From: Merluccius polli
Lineage: Eukaryota > Chordata > Actinopteri > Gadiformes > Merlucciidae
DNA length: 64,000 nt
NCBI GenBank assembly: GCA_030340625.1
Contig: JAOPHQ010002560.1
Span: forward strand, 368,501 to 432,500
Direction of reading: 5' to 3'
The notes beneath the pieces were generated by a model that did no database searches, had not been told where the DNA came from, and saw only the letters and a list, made by a program, of their open reading frames with translations. This document shows positions 21,382 through 33,109 of this stretch, piece by piece (the first letter of the stretch is position 1; each line of letters opens with the position of its first letter). Made by a program: the position numbers and the translations under genes.

Positions 21382-23054
21382 CAGAGATGTTCGCAAGTCT
21401 TTTTTTGCAAGTCCAAGTCAAGTCTGAAGTCTTTGGTCACGAGTCCAAGTCAAGTCTCAAGTCTTTGGTCACGAGTCCAAGTCAAGTCTCAAGTCTCTAA
21501 AAAATAAGTCATATCTCTCTTCTGGTTGTAATGAGCCTTCTGTCATCTGCTGCTATCCGGTCTAATACTGCACAGCTATATCTAAGAAATTCAAAGCATT
21601 TACTGTATTATTACCACTCCTTTATCTATTAGCATACAGTATCTGTTAGGGATGGGTATTTTAAGAAATGTCCTTGATTGATCATCGCTAGAATTATCGA
21701 TCAATTATCGATTAATCGTTATTTTTCTATAGGCTATATTAAAATTCCCGTTGGTAGAAAATAAAAATACAATAATAATAATAATAATACTAATACTAAT
21801 AATAATAATAATAAAATAATAAATACAGGCATTATAGTTTATAGGCCTATGTGGCGCTTGTAAAAGCCGAACAATGCACCTACAGCCGCTCTTAAAGGTT
21901 TGGAAACGATTCAACAAGACTAAATCTGTATTCCAATTACAATAAGTAGCCTACTTATCGGCCAACAATAATCAAATAAGGCAGTAAAAGTGGGCATTAA
22001 ATTGTATAACTGTTTTGAAAAAAAAAGGAAAAAAAGGCCGACATATGCCTATACAATATGCAGCCGGCACTCGGAAAAGGCTCGCAACAAAAAGATGAGC
22101 CACACATTTAGAAACAATTGCATGAACTAGCTAAAAGCAATACCTTAGTCAGAAAACATATATGAGGCTGAACTTTTTGCTAAAATGTCACAGTTATGGA
22201 AATATTGAAAATGTTGGAGCGGCTGGCTTGACCACGCGAAACCGAGAGACGGCTGTCTTGACCGCAGTACGCGATCGGTCATTAATCAATAATTGTATTT
22301 AACCATATAACTGCACACAACTTTATTTAAACGCAAGCAAATGGAAAACGTGTATTTGTATTTTGGTGTCCGGTGCGTGTGGATGTGCGGCTCCTTCGGC
22401 GGAGCGGTTCATGTTAATAGCGGAGTCCGGGAGGGTTCACCTTCACAGCGTAGTTACGAGGGATGTGTGACTATCGTCTTAAAAAATACTAAAGTGTTTT
22501 TTAAAGTTAGAAAGATATTAGATATTCAACCGATATTCATGCTCCGAATTACAGCGATCAGACATGGGGAACTAAAGCCGCGATCACCGGGCACCGCTTC
22601 AAGACTCACAGTATGCAACACAATGTCCTTTTGATCGATAACAATATAAATTGATCGACACATTTCTTAACGATCAATGATCGATCATCGATTAATTATG
22701 CCCATCCCTAGTATCAGTACTGATTAGTTATTTGTTGTGCCGCCGGTCGGCATGGTCGTCTTCCGAGGTACTAGTGCGTGAGGCCGCGAGGCGCGCGCCC
22801 AATGCGTAATATGGTTACCATGGTTACCATGAAAAAAAGGAGGGAATCACATTAAGCTCGTCAGACGTTTTAGAGTTTCCTCAATATTAATACGCCAAAA
22901 AAGAAAACATAATGATTGTTCACGAGTCCCAAAACACGAGTCGAAGTCGAGTCTGAAGTCTTTTGAACATGAGTCCAAGTCAAGTCTGAAGTCTCTGTGT
23001 GTGCGACTTAAGTGCGACTCGAGTCCGAGTCGCAAACTCGAGTCCCCGTCTCTG
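21382..23054. mobile_element. hAT element with GTCCAAGTC subterminal repeats and perfect 8-bp TSD
   Basis: Ends are CAGAGATG at 21382 and CGTCTCTG at 23054. GATTAGGG flanks both sides exactly (21374-21381 and 23055-23062), a perfect 8-bp hAT target duplication. Both subterminal zones are arrays of AAGTC/GAGTC units (CAAGTCCAAGTCAAGTCTGAAGTC style). There is no transposase. About 1.06 kb of its length is a second hAT nested at 21647-22710. Confidence 0.9.
21647..22710. mobile_element. Non-autonomous hAT nested element with ATCGAT subterminal repeats
   Basis: Ends TAGGGATGGG and CCCATCCCTA are perfect inverts. Flanks GTATCTGT (21639-21646) and GTATCAGT (22711-22718) match 7 of 8. Subterminal regions are rich in ATCGAT, GATCGATC and TCGATTAATCG. 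Interior 21978-22523 is nearly the same as 6883-7419, although the two elements have unrelated ends. No transposase. An AAT/ATT-rich simple repeat lies near 21770-21825. Confidence 0.85.
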
Positions 23055-23575
23055 GATTAGGGGGCTCTCTAGAGCAGAGGTTTTCAACCGGTGTGCCGTG
23101 GCACACTGGTGTGCCGTGAGGCAAGTTCAAGTGTGTCGTGGAATTTTGAAGGACTCAATGTGTTTTTTTATGGACAAAAAAAATAAAGAAAATAATAATA
23201 ATTTAAAAAAAAAATGTAATGCACCAATGGCACTGCTTCTTAATAATTAAAAACGTTTGGAAATAGTCACTTATTTATGACTTTCTGTTAATTATTTTAT
23301 CTCAATGGCCTTTATTTATATTCTTAGTTTGATTTCCAAAATACATTTTGGTCCGGGGGAGGTTGAGGGGTGGGGGGGAATTATTACTTCGCTGCACATT
23401 AACGACGCGATACCATGGTAACCATATAAACCTCATAACAAAGATTGCGTCCAACGTAGTTTTAATGTTACATTTTACAGTTTCACACAATGGACAGATT
23501 TCTTACACAGAGGCTACAGACAGACAGACAAGCCACAGCGATCAACTAAAACAAAAACTGTGAACAGACAATATA

Positions 23576-24960
23576 ATGAGCTATCTCACCTTTGGCTTTA
23601 CTTGGACAGGGAATGCTAATTGCCCCCTACCCGAGTGTGTCATCTGCAGGGAGAAGTTGGCCAATGCAAACATGGTACCAAGTAAACTGAAGAGGCACTT
23701 AGAAACTAAGCATCCCCACCTCAAAGACAGAGACTTCTTCAAACGGTCAAGAGATCAAAATCAGCAACAGCAAGAGCGCATGATGGACTGTGTCAAAGTA
23801 TTTGATACAGCGCAGGAGGCTAGTTACTTAGTAGCAGAGCTTATTGCAAAGCAGAAAAAACCACACACTATAGCTGAGACACTCATCCTACTGGTGTGTC
23901 ACAAAATTGTAAGTGTGATTCTTAGTGATGAGGCCGCAAAAAAAATATCAAAAGTCCCTGCATCAGATCATACAATTAAAAGGAGAAAAGATGACATCAA
24001 GGAAAGTCTGACGGAGAAGTTGGAAGCGAGTTGCAAGTTCTCTTTGTAAATTGATGAATCCACGGACATCAGCTACTGGCTAACGTAAGATACATCGATG
24101 GGGAATGTATTAAGGAGAGATTTTTTGTAAGGAACTAGAAAGTCATACTACAGGAGAGGAGATTTTTAAGGTGGCAGATAACTACTTGAGGGAGAAAAAT
24201 CTTTCTTGGGATATGTGTTCCAGTGTGTGCACAGACGGCGCGGCAGCGATGATGGGCAAAGTGAGAGGATTTGTAGCTAAAGTGAAAGCAGAACACCCTA
24301 ATATTAAAATAAACTACTGCATTCTACATCGTGAAGCTCTAGTTGCCAAAACCTTGCCTCCTGAGTTGGCAGAAGTGTTAGACCAGGCTGTGAAGATGGT
24401 CAATTATATTAAATCGCGGCCTTTGAAATCTCGCCTCTTCTCCATTCTATGCACTGAAATGGGAGCTGACCACCAATGTGCGTTGGCTGTCACAGGGAAA
24501 AATCCTCTCTCGTCTTTATGAGCTCCGAGAAGAGCTCTTGGCATTTTCGAGGGAATGAGGCACGATGTGCCACACAAGGAAAAGCTAGCCAGTGAGATGT
24601 GGTGCGCCAAGCTGGCTTATCTTGTTGTCATATTCGCCCATCTCAATGAGTTACACACAAAGATTCAGGGCAGAAATTAAAACATTCTCACCACCACTGA
24701 CAAGAAACGTGGGTTCATGGCAAAACTGAGCCTTTGGCAAGAGGCTTTGGATGAGGGCTCGTCGGAGATGTTTCCTTTGGCATCAGCTGAGCTACAGACA
24801 AGACGAGCACGCACAGTTATCGCCACACACCTGCAATCCTTACAGGAGAGATTTGAGCGCTACTTTCCTGTGACCGATGTCAAAGATCACGACTGGATCC
24901 ATGACCCATTCAATCCACTGTCTTCCACACAGAAGCTCACAATGAGAGAGAAGGAGGAGT
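23576..24960 (+). pseudogene. ZBED/SCAND3-like (Charlie) hAT transposase, broken
   Basis: The frame begins YLTFGFTWTG and contains a BED-type zinc finger (CVICREKLAN...KLKRHLETKHP), then ASYLVAELIAKQKKPHTIAE and IDEST, standard for Charlie transposases. A stop at 24047 (TAA) replaces the expected Gln codon before IDEST. Sequence is lost from about 24080 to 24160. 24171-24521 resumes with CTDGAAAMMGKVRGFVAKVK and INYCILHREAL, then KSRPLKSRLFSILC. A frameshift near 24490 precedes LYELREELL and EKLASEMWCAKLAYL; 24717-24977 holds SLWQEAL and ERFERYFPVTDVKDHDW. The C-terminal dimerisation region is missing, cut where the BEL/Pao element begins. Confidence 0.85.
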
Positions 24961-25427
24961 GTGCAGTCGCTACATAAGTAAAAACCTGATCTCACCTGGA
25001 CAATTGGAGGATTTGGAAACACGGACCGCAGCGCTGCAAATATCACCTGTCTGTCTACCCGGTCACGGCCCATCATTCATCATCCCGTAAGGTAGGAAAA
25101 GTTCCTGTCAAGGACACACAAGCCTGGAGGCCCCGGTCAGTAGCCTACAATTAAATCTGTGGATGTTTGGATTGTTGGTCGGAAACGCTGTTGCTCTGTG
25201 TATTGCGGCAGTGGGCTGCTATGAACGTGGTGTCCTGCATTCAAGTTCATTCATGATTGTGTTGATTTTCTATGAACACACGCAAAGTGATGGGGGAAAA
25301 AGACGTTGTTCGGCTGATGATGTAATACGAGTGTGTTGTTCTGATAAACGCAGTGCACATGTGCAGCCTTCAACACAGCGCAACATCATCCTTTTGAAAT
25401 AACTTCTTAAATAATAAATCACATCTG
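24961..25427 (+). other. BEL/Pao copy 2: LTR-end remnant and leader
   Basis: AGTCGCTACA near 24966-24975 equals the end of the copy-2 3' LTR (32256-32265). The following sequence shares GGATTTGGAAACACGGA with the leader of copy 1. This suggests that only the last bases of the 5' LTR remain. A GTAAGGTAGG donor-like motif lies at 25088. No gene. Confidence 0.5.
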
Positions 25428-25852
25428 TTGAAAATGAGTGATACTCACCATGTTACTGCTGAAAATGAGTCCACAGAAATGCAATGTGATGTGGAAAAAA
25501 GATCAAGAAAGCCTACTTTAAAAGGAATCGCAATGATGATTGAGAGGCTTCAAAAGGAAAGGAGTGTCAAGTTTAAACAGTCAAGCAAACTAAAGGCACA
25601 AATCACCCCTCTCTTGGCTTCCAAGGAAAATGCCTCTGTTGTTCAGCAAAATATAAAAAGGTTCAAAACATTGTGTCAAAACGCCAATGAACACCACAAC
25701 ACACTGCTCACTCAGTGTCATCTCCCTGAGGAGGAGAGGCAAAGACAGGGAGTATGGTTTCATGTAAAGAGGTCTGGCAATGATGAGTTCATCGAAGAGA
25801 TATCAAAATGGTTGAAGGAAAATGGAATTTGTTCTGATGATTGTGATGTTGC

Positions 25853-25884
<32 letters not shown>

Positions 25885-27707
25885 ATGTAAATGCAAAGGG
25901 TGATGAAAATGCTGCTGATGATGATGAAAGTGCTGTTGAAAAGGCAAAATCTGTGTGTTATGATGACATCAATCCTGGTGACAGTGTGTCTAACGTGTCA
26001 AGCAAACGGTCAAGCAGAAAAGGTCACTCTGGGTCATGTGTTTGTAGAGCTTCATCTGCACGCTTAAAGGCAAAGGCAGAGAAGGCAGCTTTAATGGAGA
26101 AGGTTGCCGCTCTGCAAAGGAGACATGATTTAGAGGAACAAGAGGAAAAACTCAGACAGGAAAAAATCAAACTGAAGAAAAAAAAGGAGCAACTGGAGCT
26201 TGATGAACAAATAGCCATGGCTGCTGCAAGACATTCTGTGTTGGAAGGCAGCGGCGTTGGAGGAAGAGCTGGCTCCGATGGCATGAATTCTTATGTGAGC
26301 AAAGAACTTAAAGTCCAAAAACTTCAATTCAACCCAAAAGTAAACAAATTTGTACCGAAAGGAAACACCACAACATTGGATCAAGGCTCAACGGCGCCAT
26401 CTGTTTCCTCAATGCGTGATGTGTGACCTAAAGTTAACACACAGACACGCCTAAAAGACCAAGTACAATATCATGGGACATCACTAACAAGGGGCATCAC
26501 TCTCAGGCCACAGTTGCAACCAAACACTGGAACAACTGCTCTTCAGCATCAGTCTGGAAACATTTACACAGCTTCTACAGCTGCATCTCTCAGGCCGGTA
26601 GCTACGCAGGGTCAACATATGCACAGGCATCAGTCTGCACAGAACACATAAATACAAAATACAGTGGACCAGGATGCCATTTGTGGAATCATGCAGAGGC
26701 AAAATGAAATCACCTACATGCTTGTGCAACAGCAGATGTCAGCTACTTTGCCACAGAGAGACATAACCATCTTTGCTGGAGACCCACTGCAGTTTGTTTC
26801 CTTCATGAGAACTTTTGAGCACTGCATCGAAGAGAGAACTAGCAGTTACCAAGACTGCTTGTATTTCTTGGAACAATACACCAGGGGGCAGCCCCGTGAG
26901 CTGGTGCAAAGCTGCCTACATATGATACCACAACAAGGATATCAAACAGCCAAATACAGGATAGCGACAGCATATATGGACAAAGCATTTGGATGGCCTG
27001 TCATTAAAGCAGAGGATGTTCAGGCACTGCAGGAATTTGCGCTGTTCCTAAGAGGTTGCTGCAACGCTATGACAGAGATACAGTACATGGAGGAGTTGAA
27101 CATCCCATCTCACATGAGGCATGTCATTATGAAGTTGCCATATAAGCTGCGGGAAAGATGGAGGTCCACCGCTTGTGATATACAAGAGCGACGAGGTTAC
27201 AGGGCCACATTTCTGGATATCGTGTGCTTTCTGGAGAACCAAGTCAAAGTCTTGTCTCATCCACTTTTTGGTGATATCTCAGATGCACGACCAAATACCC
27301 TAAAAGCTGTAAATACAATCAAATCGCTGCCCAGGAGCAACAGCAAGGGAAGCAGTTTTGCAGCGACCATTGCAGCAACCAACCATACCGTAACAACCGA
27401 GCCCACAGCATACCAGATTCCAAAGCAGCCCATGGCAGCCAAGGAATTGTCCTCAGAATCCTGTCTTTATTGTCAAGAGTTACATCCATTGTTCAAGTGT
27501 TCGAGACTGAGTAAAGTTTCTCAAAGGGAGAAGATCGAATTCTTGAGAGGAAAAGGAGTGTGCTTTGGATGCTTGCAGGCCGGCCACATGACTAAGGAAT
27601 GCAGAAATCGTCTGACCTGTGAGGAATGCAATCTGAAACACCCAACCATATTGCATATCCACAACAAAGACAAGGTGAACAAATCACAAGAAACATCAAT
27701 GCAATAG
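25428..27707 (+). pseudogene. BEL/Pao gag copy 2, two in-frame stops
   Basis: A 332-codon frame from ATG 25428 has a Lys-rich start, an acidic Asp/Ala region (25850-25930, encoded by GCT/GAT repeats) and a long charged coiled-coil (residues about 205-265, LEEQEEKLRQEKIKLKKKKE). After TGA 26424 the same frame continues, meets another stop near 26649, then runs from 26664 to 27707. The second part has FAGDPLQFVSFMRTFEHC, EQYTRGQPRELVQSCLHM and AFGWPVIKAEDVQALQEFAL (capsid-like). Three Cys-His clusters follow: CLYCQELHPLFKC, CFGCLQAGHMTKEC and CEECNLKHPTILH. Two stops would need suppression, so it is a pseudogene. It binds RNA in the intact family. Confidence 0.85.
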
Positions 27708-27708
27708 C

Positions 27709-28703
27709 AGTGCACTTGTCTCTGTTAAAGCATGTGGTTGCACTGGGGCCGGAGACCACAACTGTACCCTCTCCATCGTTCCAGTGCAGCTGAAATCTAA
27801 GAAGGGAGGTAAGGTGCTGCAAACTTATGCCTTCTTGGACCCTGGCAGTACCGCAACCTTTTGCACCAGCAGGTTCCTGAAGAAGCTGAACTTGCAGGGC
27901 AAAAGGACCAACATCTTGCTGCGCACGATGGGCCAAGAAAAGGTTGTCGAAAGTCAAGTCATCACAGGACTGGAGGTATCCAAACTGGATGAAAACCAGT
28001 TTGTGGAGCTCCCAGAAACCTATACACAGGAAACGATCCCTGTGTCAAAGGGCAACATCCCCACTCAGCAAGACATCGAAAAGTGGAAATATCTGAACGA
28101 TATCCGGATCCCAGAATTGGATGCTGAAGTGGAAATCTTGATTGGGACTAATGCGCCAAAACTTATGGAGCCTTGGGAAGTGATCAACAGCGAGGGCGAT
28201 GGACCTTATGCCGTGAGGACCCTATTGGGGTGGGTCGTCAACGGTCCTTTGAGAGGCAACAGCGGTTGTTGTCAGAGAAGCTGCTCAACCGTTTATGCCA
28301 ACAGGATATCCATCGTCAGGCTTGAGGAGCTGTTGGTCTCTCAGTACAACCAAGACTTCAACGAGAAGTCACTGGAGGAGAAGCAGGAGATGTCACGGGA
28401 AGATCTGAGGTTCATGAAGATATTGGAGAAGTCCACATGCATTCAGGATGGTCATTACTGCATGGACTTGCCCTTTAAAGTGGATGACATCACCATGCCC
28501 AACAACCGTTGCATAGTCGAACAGCGAATTCAAGGTCTCAAAAGGAGGTTTGAAAAGAATAAGACCTACCAGGAGGAATATACAAGATTTCTTACTGACA
28601 TGATCAACAGTGGATATGCAGAGGTGGTGCCTCAAAACCAGCTGGATGGTAAAGATGGCAGTGTGTGATATCTCCCTCATCACGGGGTGTACCAATAAAA
28701 TAC

Positions 28704-28749
<46 letters not shown>

Positions 28750-31620
28750 CACCCAAAGAAGAAAACCCTGAGAGTCGTTTTTGACTGTGGAGCAGGGTTT
28801 AAAGGAACCTCTTTGGACTGTCAATTGTTGCAAGGTCCTGACCTCACTAACTCCCTCTTTGGTGTCTTAACAAGATTTCGACAGGAAAACGTTGCACTGA
28901 TGACTGACATCCAGGCTATGTTCCACCAAGTAAAGGTGTCTGAAAGGCGCGTGGATTTCCTTCGATTTCTGTGGTGGCCTAAAGGAGACACATCACAGAG
29001 TCCAGTGGAGCACAGAATGAGGGTTCACATCTTTGGGGCAGTGTCCTCACCGAGCTGCGCCAACTATGCACTGAGGAGGACTGCAGTGGATAATAAGGAT
29101 GATTTCCAGGTGAAGGTGACCGACACCATCAACAACAACTTTTATGTGGACGACTGTCTGAAATCCTTGGCCACAGTGGAAGAAGCAATGCAGCTGGTTG
29201 TGGATCTCACTGACGTGCTCAAAGGGGGGATTTCAGCTGTTAAAATGGACGAGCAACAGTCGAGCTGTATTGTCATCTATCCCTGAGTCAAAGCGATCAA
29301 AAACAACCATGCAGCTGTGTTTGGAACAAGACAATCTGCCTGTGGAGATGGCGCTTGGATTGAGTTGGTGTGCTGAAAGAGACACTTTCACATTCAAACC
29401 TGCAGTTGAAGGGCGACCACATACCAGACGTGGAATTCTTTCAGTTGTCAGTTCCATCTACGACCCTTTAGGATTTCTGTCGCCTTTCACCTTGTTGCCA
29501 AAACTGTTGTTGCAAGAAATGTGCCGAAAAAACATGTCCTGGGATGACCCTGTTCCCCAGGAATTTTCACATCGATGGACAGGATGGCTGCAGGATCTGG
29601 GAAAGGTAATGGAACTAAAGGTGGATCGCTGCATCAAGCCAAAGGGTTTTAGAGGACCCATACATGCACAGCTGCATCATTTTGCAGATGCCAGCGACTA
29701 TGGGTATGGCACAGTGTCCTATCTTAGGCTGGAGAACCAGGATAGAGTACATCTTGCATTCATGTTGGGCAAGGCCAGAGTCGCACCATTAAAACAGACA
29801 ACAATCCCTCGCTTGGAACTTACCGCTGCTGTGCTGTCTGTCAAAGTCGACAAGATGCTGAGGAAGGAGCTGTCACTTAATTTGGAGGACTCATGCTTCT
29901 GGACTGACAGTCAGACAGTGCACCAAACGATTTCATACCTTCGTGGCAAACAGAGTGGCTTCTATAAGGGAAGCAACCCATGTCGTTCAGTGGCGGTAGA
30001 TTAGTTCTAAGGATAATCCCACTGACAAAGCTTCCAGAGGTCTGACTGCAGATAACTTCCTAGCATGTAAAAGGTGGATTGAGGGCCCTGAATTTCTGCA
30101 AAAGTCGGAGGTTGATTGGCCAAGAACTTGTGATCTGCAGCCCATTTCCTCAGGGGATCCAGAGGTCAAAAGGGGTGTAATGATGAATGTCATCAACATA
30201 CACTCCGAAGATGTAACAACAAAGCTCATGAATTTATTTTCAGAGTGGAATAAACTCAGGACCTCTGTCGCTTGGTTTCTTCGGCTCAAAACTGTTCTTC
30301 TGGAGCTAAGGAGAAAGAGGAAGGAAGTGGTTGCTGCTTTAACTGTTGCCGGCTCGTCTGTGCAACCACAAAAGGTAGAGGAGGAGATGAGAAAGGCTCG
30401 AGCTGGAGTTGGTAATCAATTACTATCTGTAAGTGACCTCACCAGAGCAGAATCTGCCATTATCCGCTTCAGCCAGCAAGCAACCTTCAAGGAGGAAATC
30501 TCTGTGTTGAAAGGTGGAGCATCTGGTGTAAAGAAAACCAGTGATATCTACAGATTGGATCCTGTGTTGAAGGATGACTTGCTGAGAGTGGGTGGAAGAC
30601 TCAGTCGGGCAGCCTTACCTGAGGAGCTCAAGCATCCTGTAATACTCTCTAAGAGTCAACATGTGTCTAACCTCATTCTGCGATCCATTCACCAGAAGCT
30701 GGGACACACTGGGAGGAATCATATGCTCTCAACCTTGAGACGGAGATACTGGATCACAAATGCTAACTCTGCTTGTGGAAGGATATTATCGGACTGTGTG
30801 GTATGTCGACGGTATCGAGGACAGCCAAGTGAACAGAAAATGGCCGACATGCCAAAGCAAAGAGTGGACTATTTCGGGACGGTTGAGGTCAAGAGAGGCC
30901 GTGTTACGGTCAAAAGATATGGAGTCATTTTTACCTGTATGGCTAGCAGAGCTGTGCATTTGGAGATCGCCTACTCTCTGACTACAGATTCCTGCATTAA
31001 CGCCATGAGAAGGTTTGTGTGTCGCAGAGGTCAAGTGTGCAGTTTGAGGTCAGACAACGGCACAAACTTAATTGGAACTGAGCGAGAGTTAAGAGAGGCC
31101 TTAGCTGCTATAGATCACAGCAAGATTCACAGTGCTCTGTTGCAAAAAGGCATCAATTGGACTTTCAACCCCCCTGCTGCATCGCATCATGGCGGCGTAT
31201 GGGAGTGGCTCATCAGAATGGTCAGAAAGGTCTTGTGTTCTGTCCTAATCTTTGGATGATGAAGGCCTTCATACCATTCTGTGTGAGGTGGAGGCCATTC
31301 TAAATGACCGCCCCATAACCAAAGTTTCAGACGAGGTCAACGACTTGGAAGCTCATACTCCCAATCACATCCTTTTGCTTAAAGGGAAACCAATTCTTGC
31401 CCCGGGACTCTTTCAAGAAAACGATCTTTACATCAGGAGACGATGGAGACAGGTTCAGTACCTGTCGGATCTGTTCTGGAAGAGGTGGACAAGGGAGTAC
31501 TTACCGTTACTTCAGGAACGGCAAAAGTGGACAAAGCCTCGGAGAAGTCTTGTGATAGGTGACGTTGTCATCATACTGGATCACACCGCACCTCGTGGAG
31601 CATGGATCCTGGGAGGGTGA
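27709..31620 (+). pseudogene. BEL/Pao pol copy 2: protease, RT, RNase H, integrase
   Basis: Protease: AFLDPGSTATFC (27830). RT: LRVVFDCGAGFKGTSLDC, MTDIQAMFHQVKV, HIFGAVSSPSCAN and the intact catalytic NNNFYVDDCLKSL (29135). RNase H: HHFADASDYGYGTVSYLRL and FWTDSQTVHQTI (29680-29930). Integrase: an HHCC finger (H-x3-H near 30690-30716, CGRILSDCVVCRR), then a core with LRSDNGTNLIGTE and a Glu-bearing HHGGVWEWLIR. Defects: a W-to-stop near 28668, a (CTTA)n insertion at 28691-28751, and frameshifts near 29280, 30004 and 31259. The 31252-31620 frame carries the C-terminal RRRWRQVQYLSDLFWKRW. In the intact family this polyprotein copies and integrates the element. Confidence 0.85.
28691..28751 (+). 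repeat. (CTTA)n tract with AATAAAATAC leader inside BEL RT
   Basis: About 14 units of ACTT interrupt the codons for HHGVY and HPKKKTLRV. The insertion reads AATAAAATACA followed by the repeat and ends with TACC, the same four bases that precede it. This resembles the 3' tail of a non-LTR retroelement with no body. Confidence 0.7.
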
Positions 31621-31883
31621 CGAAGACTTATCCGGACGAAAAGGGACTTGTACGTTCAGTACAGTTGAAGACAAAGACAGGGCACTTGGAGCGGCCCATA
31701 TCCAAGCTGTTTCTGCTACAGGAAGCAGTATAAAGTTCTGGCAGTAAAGGTCATGACCCAACGTTGAGTCTTGCATGGGTGCGCCAGACTCAGAAGAAGG
31801 AAGAAAGAAAACAGAGGAAGATCGGACTCTTTATGGCTCCTCTTCTGTGTAATTGTTCATACTGTCTCAATTAGGGGCCGGTG

Positions 31884-32265
31884 TGTAGGAGCCATTATGT
31901 CTGTTTATTTTCAGTCTGTTTATTTACTTTTTAAGTTGGTCACTGGGTGGCAGTATAGGTTAGGGTGGTAGGTTGGGTCCACATCAGCACAGGTGTATCA
32001 TTTAATCTATTTATACTCAGGTGTTGAGGGCGGCCCCTTACGTATGGGTGACGGGGAGATTGCATGGTTTTTACCGCTGCTCGGCTGCTCCACATTTGTC
32101 ATGTTAAACCTCCACCAGAACAAGAATAAATGGGAACCTCACCTGACAGTGAATGCCGCCTGGACATCATTCATTCATACATGAGTTTAGAGTAAGCGCG
32201 TCAAAAACAGGTCTCCTCCCGCACCCAGCCGAGTGACTAATTGTTTTGCCAGGATAGTCGCTACA
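31884..32265 (+). repeat. BEL/Pao 3' LTR (copy 2)
   Basis: The 382-bp repeat begins TGTAGGAGCC and ends GTCGCTACA. It contains AATAAA near 32127. Its start resembles the 5' LTR of copy 1 at 6287. Boundaries are inferred from TG...CA ends and this cross-match; no 5-bp target duplication could be checked because the 5' LTR is missing. 31621-31883 is the non-coding run from pol to the LTR. Confidence 0.65.
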
Positions 32266-32891
32266 GTTGAGGATACATGAAGTAGGCCTATACCATTCCT
32301 AGGCTACGTTTATATAATAATTATAATATTTATTAGAATATGCATCATTTATACGTATTTAGTTTAGCTATTTCAGTTCACACTTAGCGCATCCCTCTCC
32401 ATTAACTCCCTTATAGTTTGGCCTTTGGAGATACACCCCTGAGGGAAGGAAGATTACTTTGCAGACATTGATGGAACTGACTGCTTCATTTGGACTACCG
32501 GTTTCTGTCTCATAATTTTTTGGCTTTTAATGCCTCATTTTTTGGCTACTGTTTTTAAAATGCCTTGGTGGCCTGGCTATTTTAGTAAATATTTTTAAGG
32601 GTTCGGTTAGAAACCCTGTGAAAAGACTGTTGTTTTCATTAACAGAGTAATGTTTTGTGCTATGTTTAGTTGAACATATTGTATTTTGTGTGTACCTGGA
32701 CTATGTTTAGTTGCACATATTCTTAACACTGATGCTGATATTGTGTGTGTGTACCCTGTGAAAAGACTATTTTGTTGTGTTATTAACAAAGTAATGTTTT
32801 CTTTTCTGTTTTCTGTTATGTTTAGTTGCACATATTTTAACACTGATGCTGATTCCATGTTGTGCAAGTTCTTGCTACAGTCCACTTAAAT
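32266..32891 (+). other. Charlie-like hAT 3' region with imperfect tandem duplication
   Basis: No gene. A unit starting AACCCTGTGAAAAGACT and ending ACACTGATGCTGAT occurs twice (about 32612-32737 and 32753-32855), with TATGTTTAGTTGCACATATT present three times. The stretch ends with ACTTAAAT, the left target flank of the next hAT. Confidence 0.5.
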
Positions 32892-33109
32892 TAGGGCCCG
32901 GACTCGATTAAAAAAATTAATCTAATTAATTAGAGGCTTTGTAATTAATTAATCGAAATGAATCGCATTTTTAATCGCATATAAATATTTGACCTGAGAT
33001 CAGTGAGAAGTAATTTTTTTCACATGGATTTTTAGTATACCATTGAATAATGACTGAATACATAAGCTTAAGCAACACAAATATTGTTTATTTTTGTCCA
33101 ACAGACCAG

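Larger units (their letters stand above)
24965..32265 (+). mobile_element. BEL/Pao LTR retrotransposon copy 2, near full length, 5' LTR mostly lost
   Basis: The order is leader, gag (25428-27707), protease, RT, RNase H, integrase (27709-31620) and 3' LTR (31884-32265). Gene order and motifs (Cys-His knuckles, LDPGST protease, YVDD, integrase HHCC and DDE) are those of Bel/Pao. The 5' LTR seems reduced to its last ten bases. Several nonsense and frameshift mutations make it non-autonomous. It sits inside the Charlie-like hAT, close to the broken transposase. Confidence 0.8.

Noticed and set aside
21705..21917. Ile-rich minus-strand frame
   Set aside because: Produced by an (AAT)n simple repeat inside the nested hAT.
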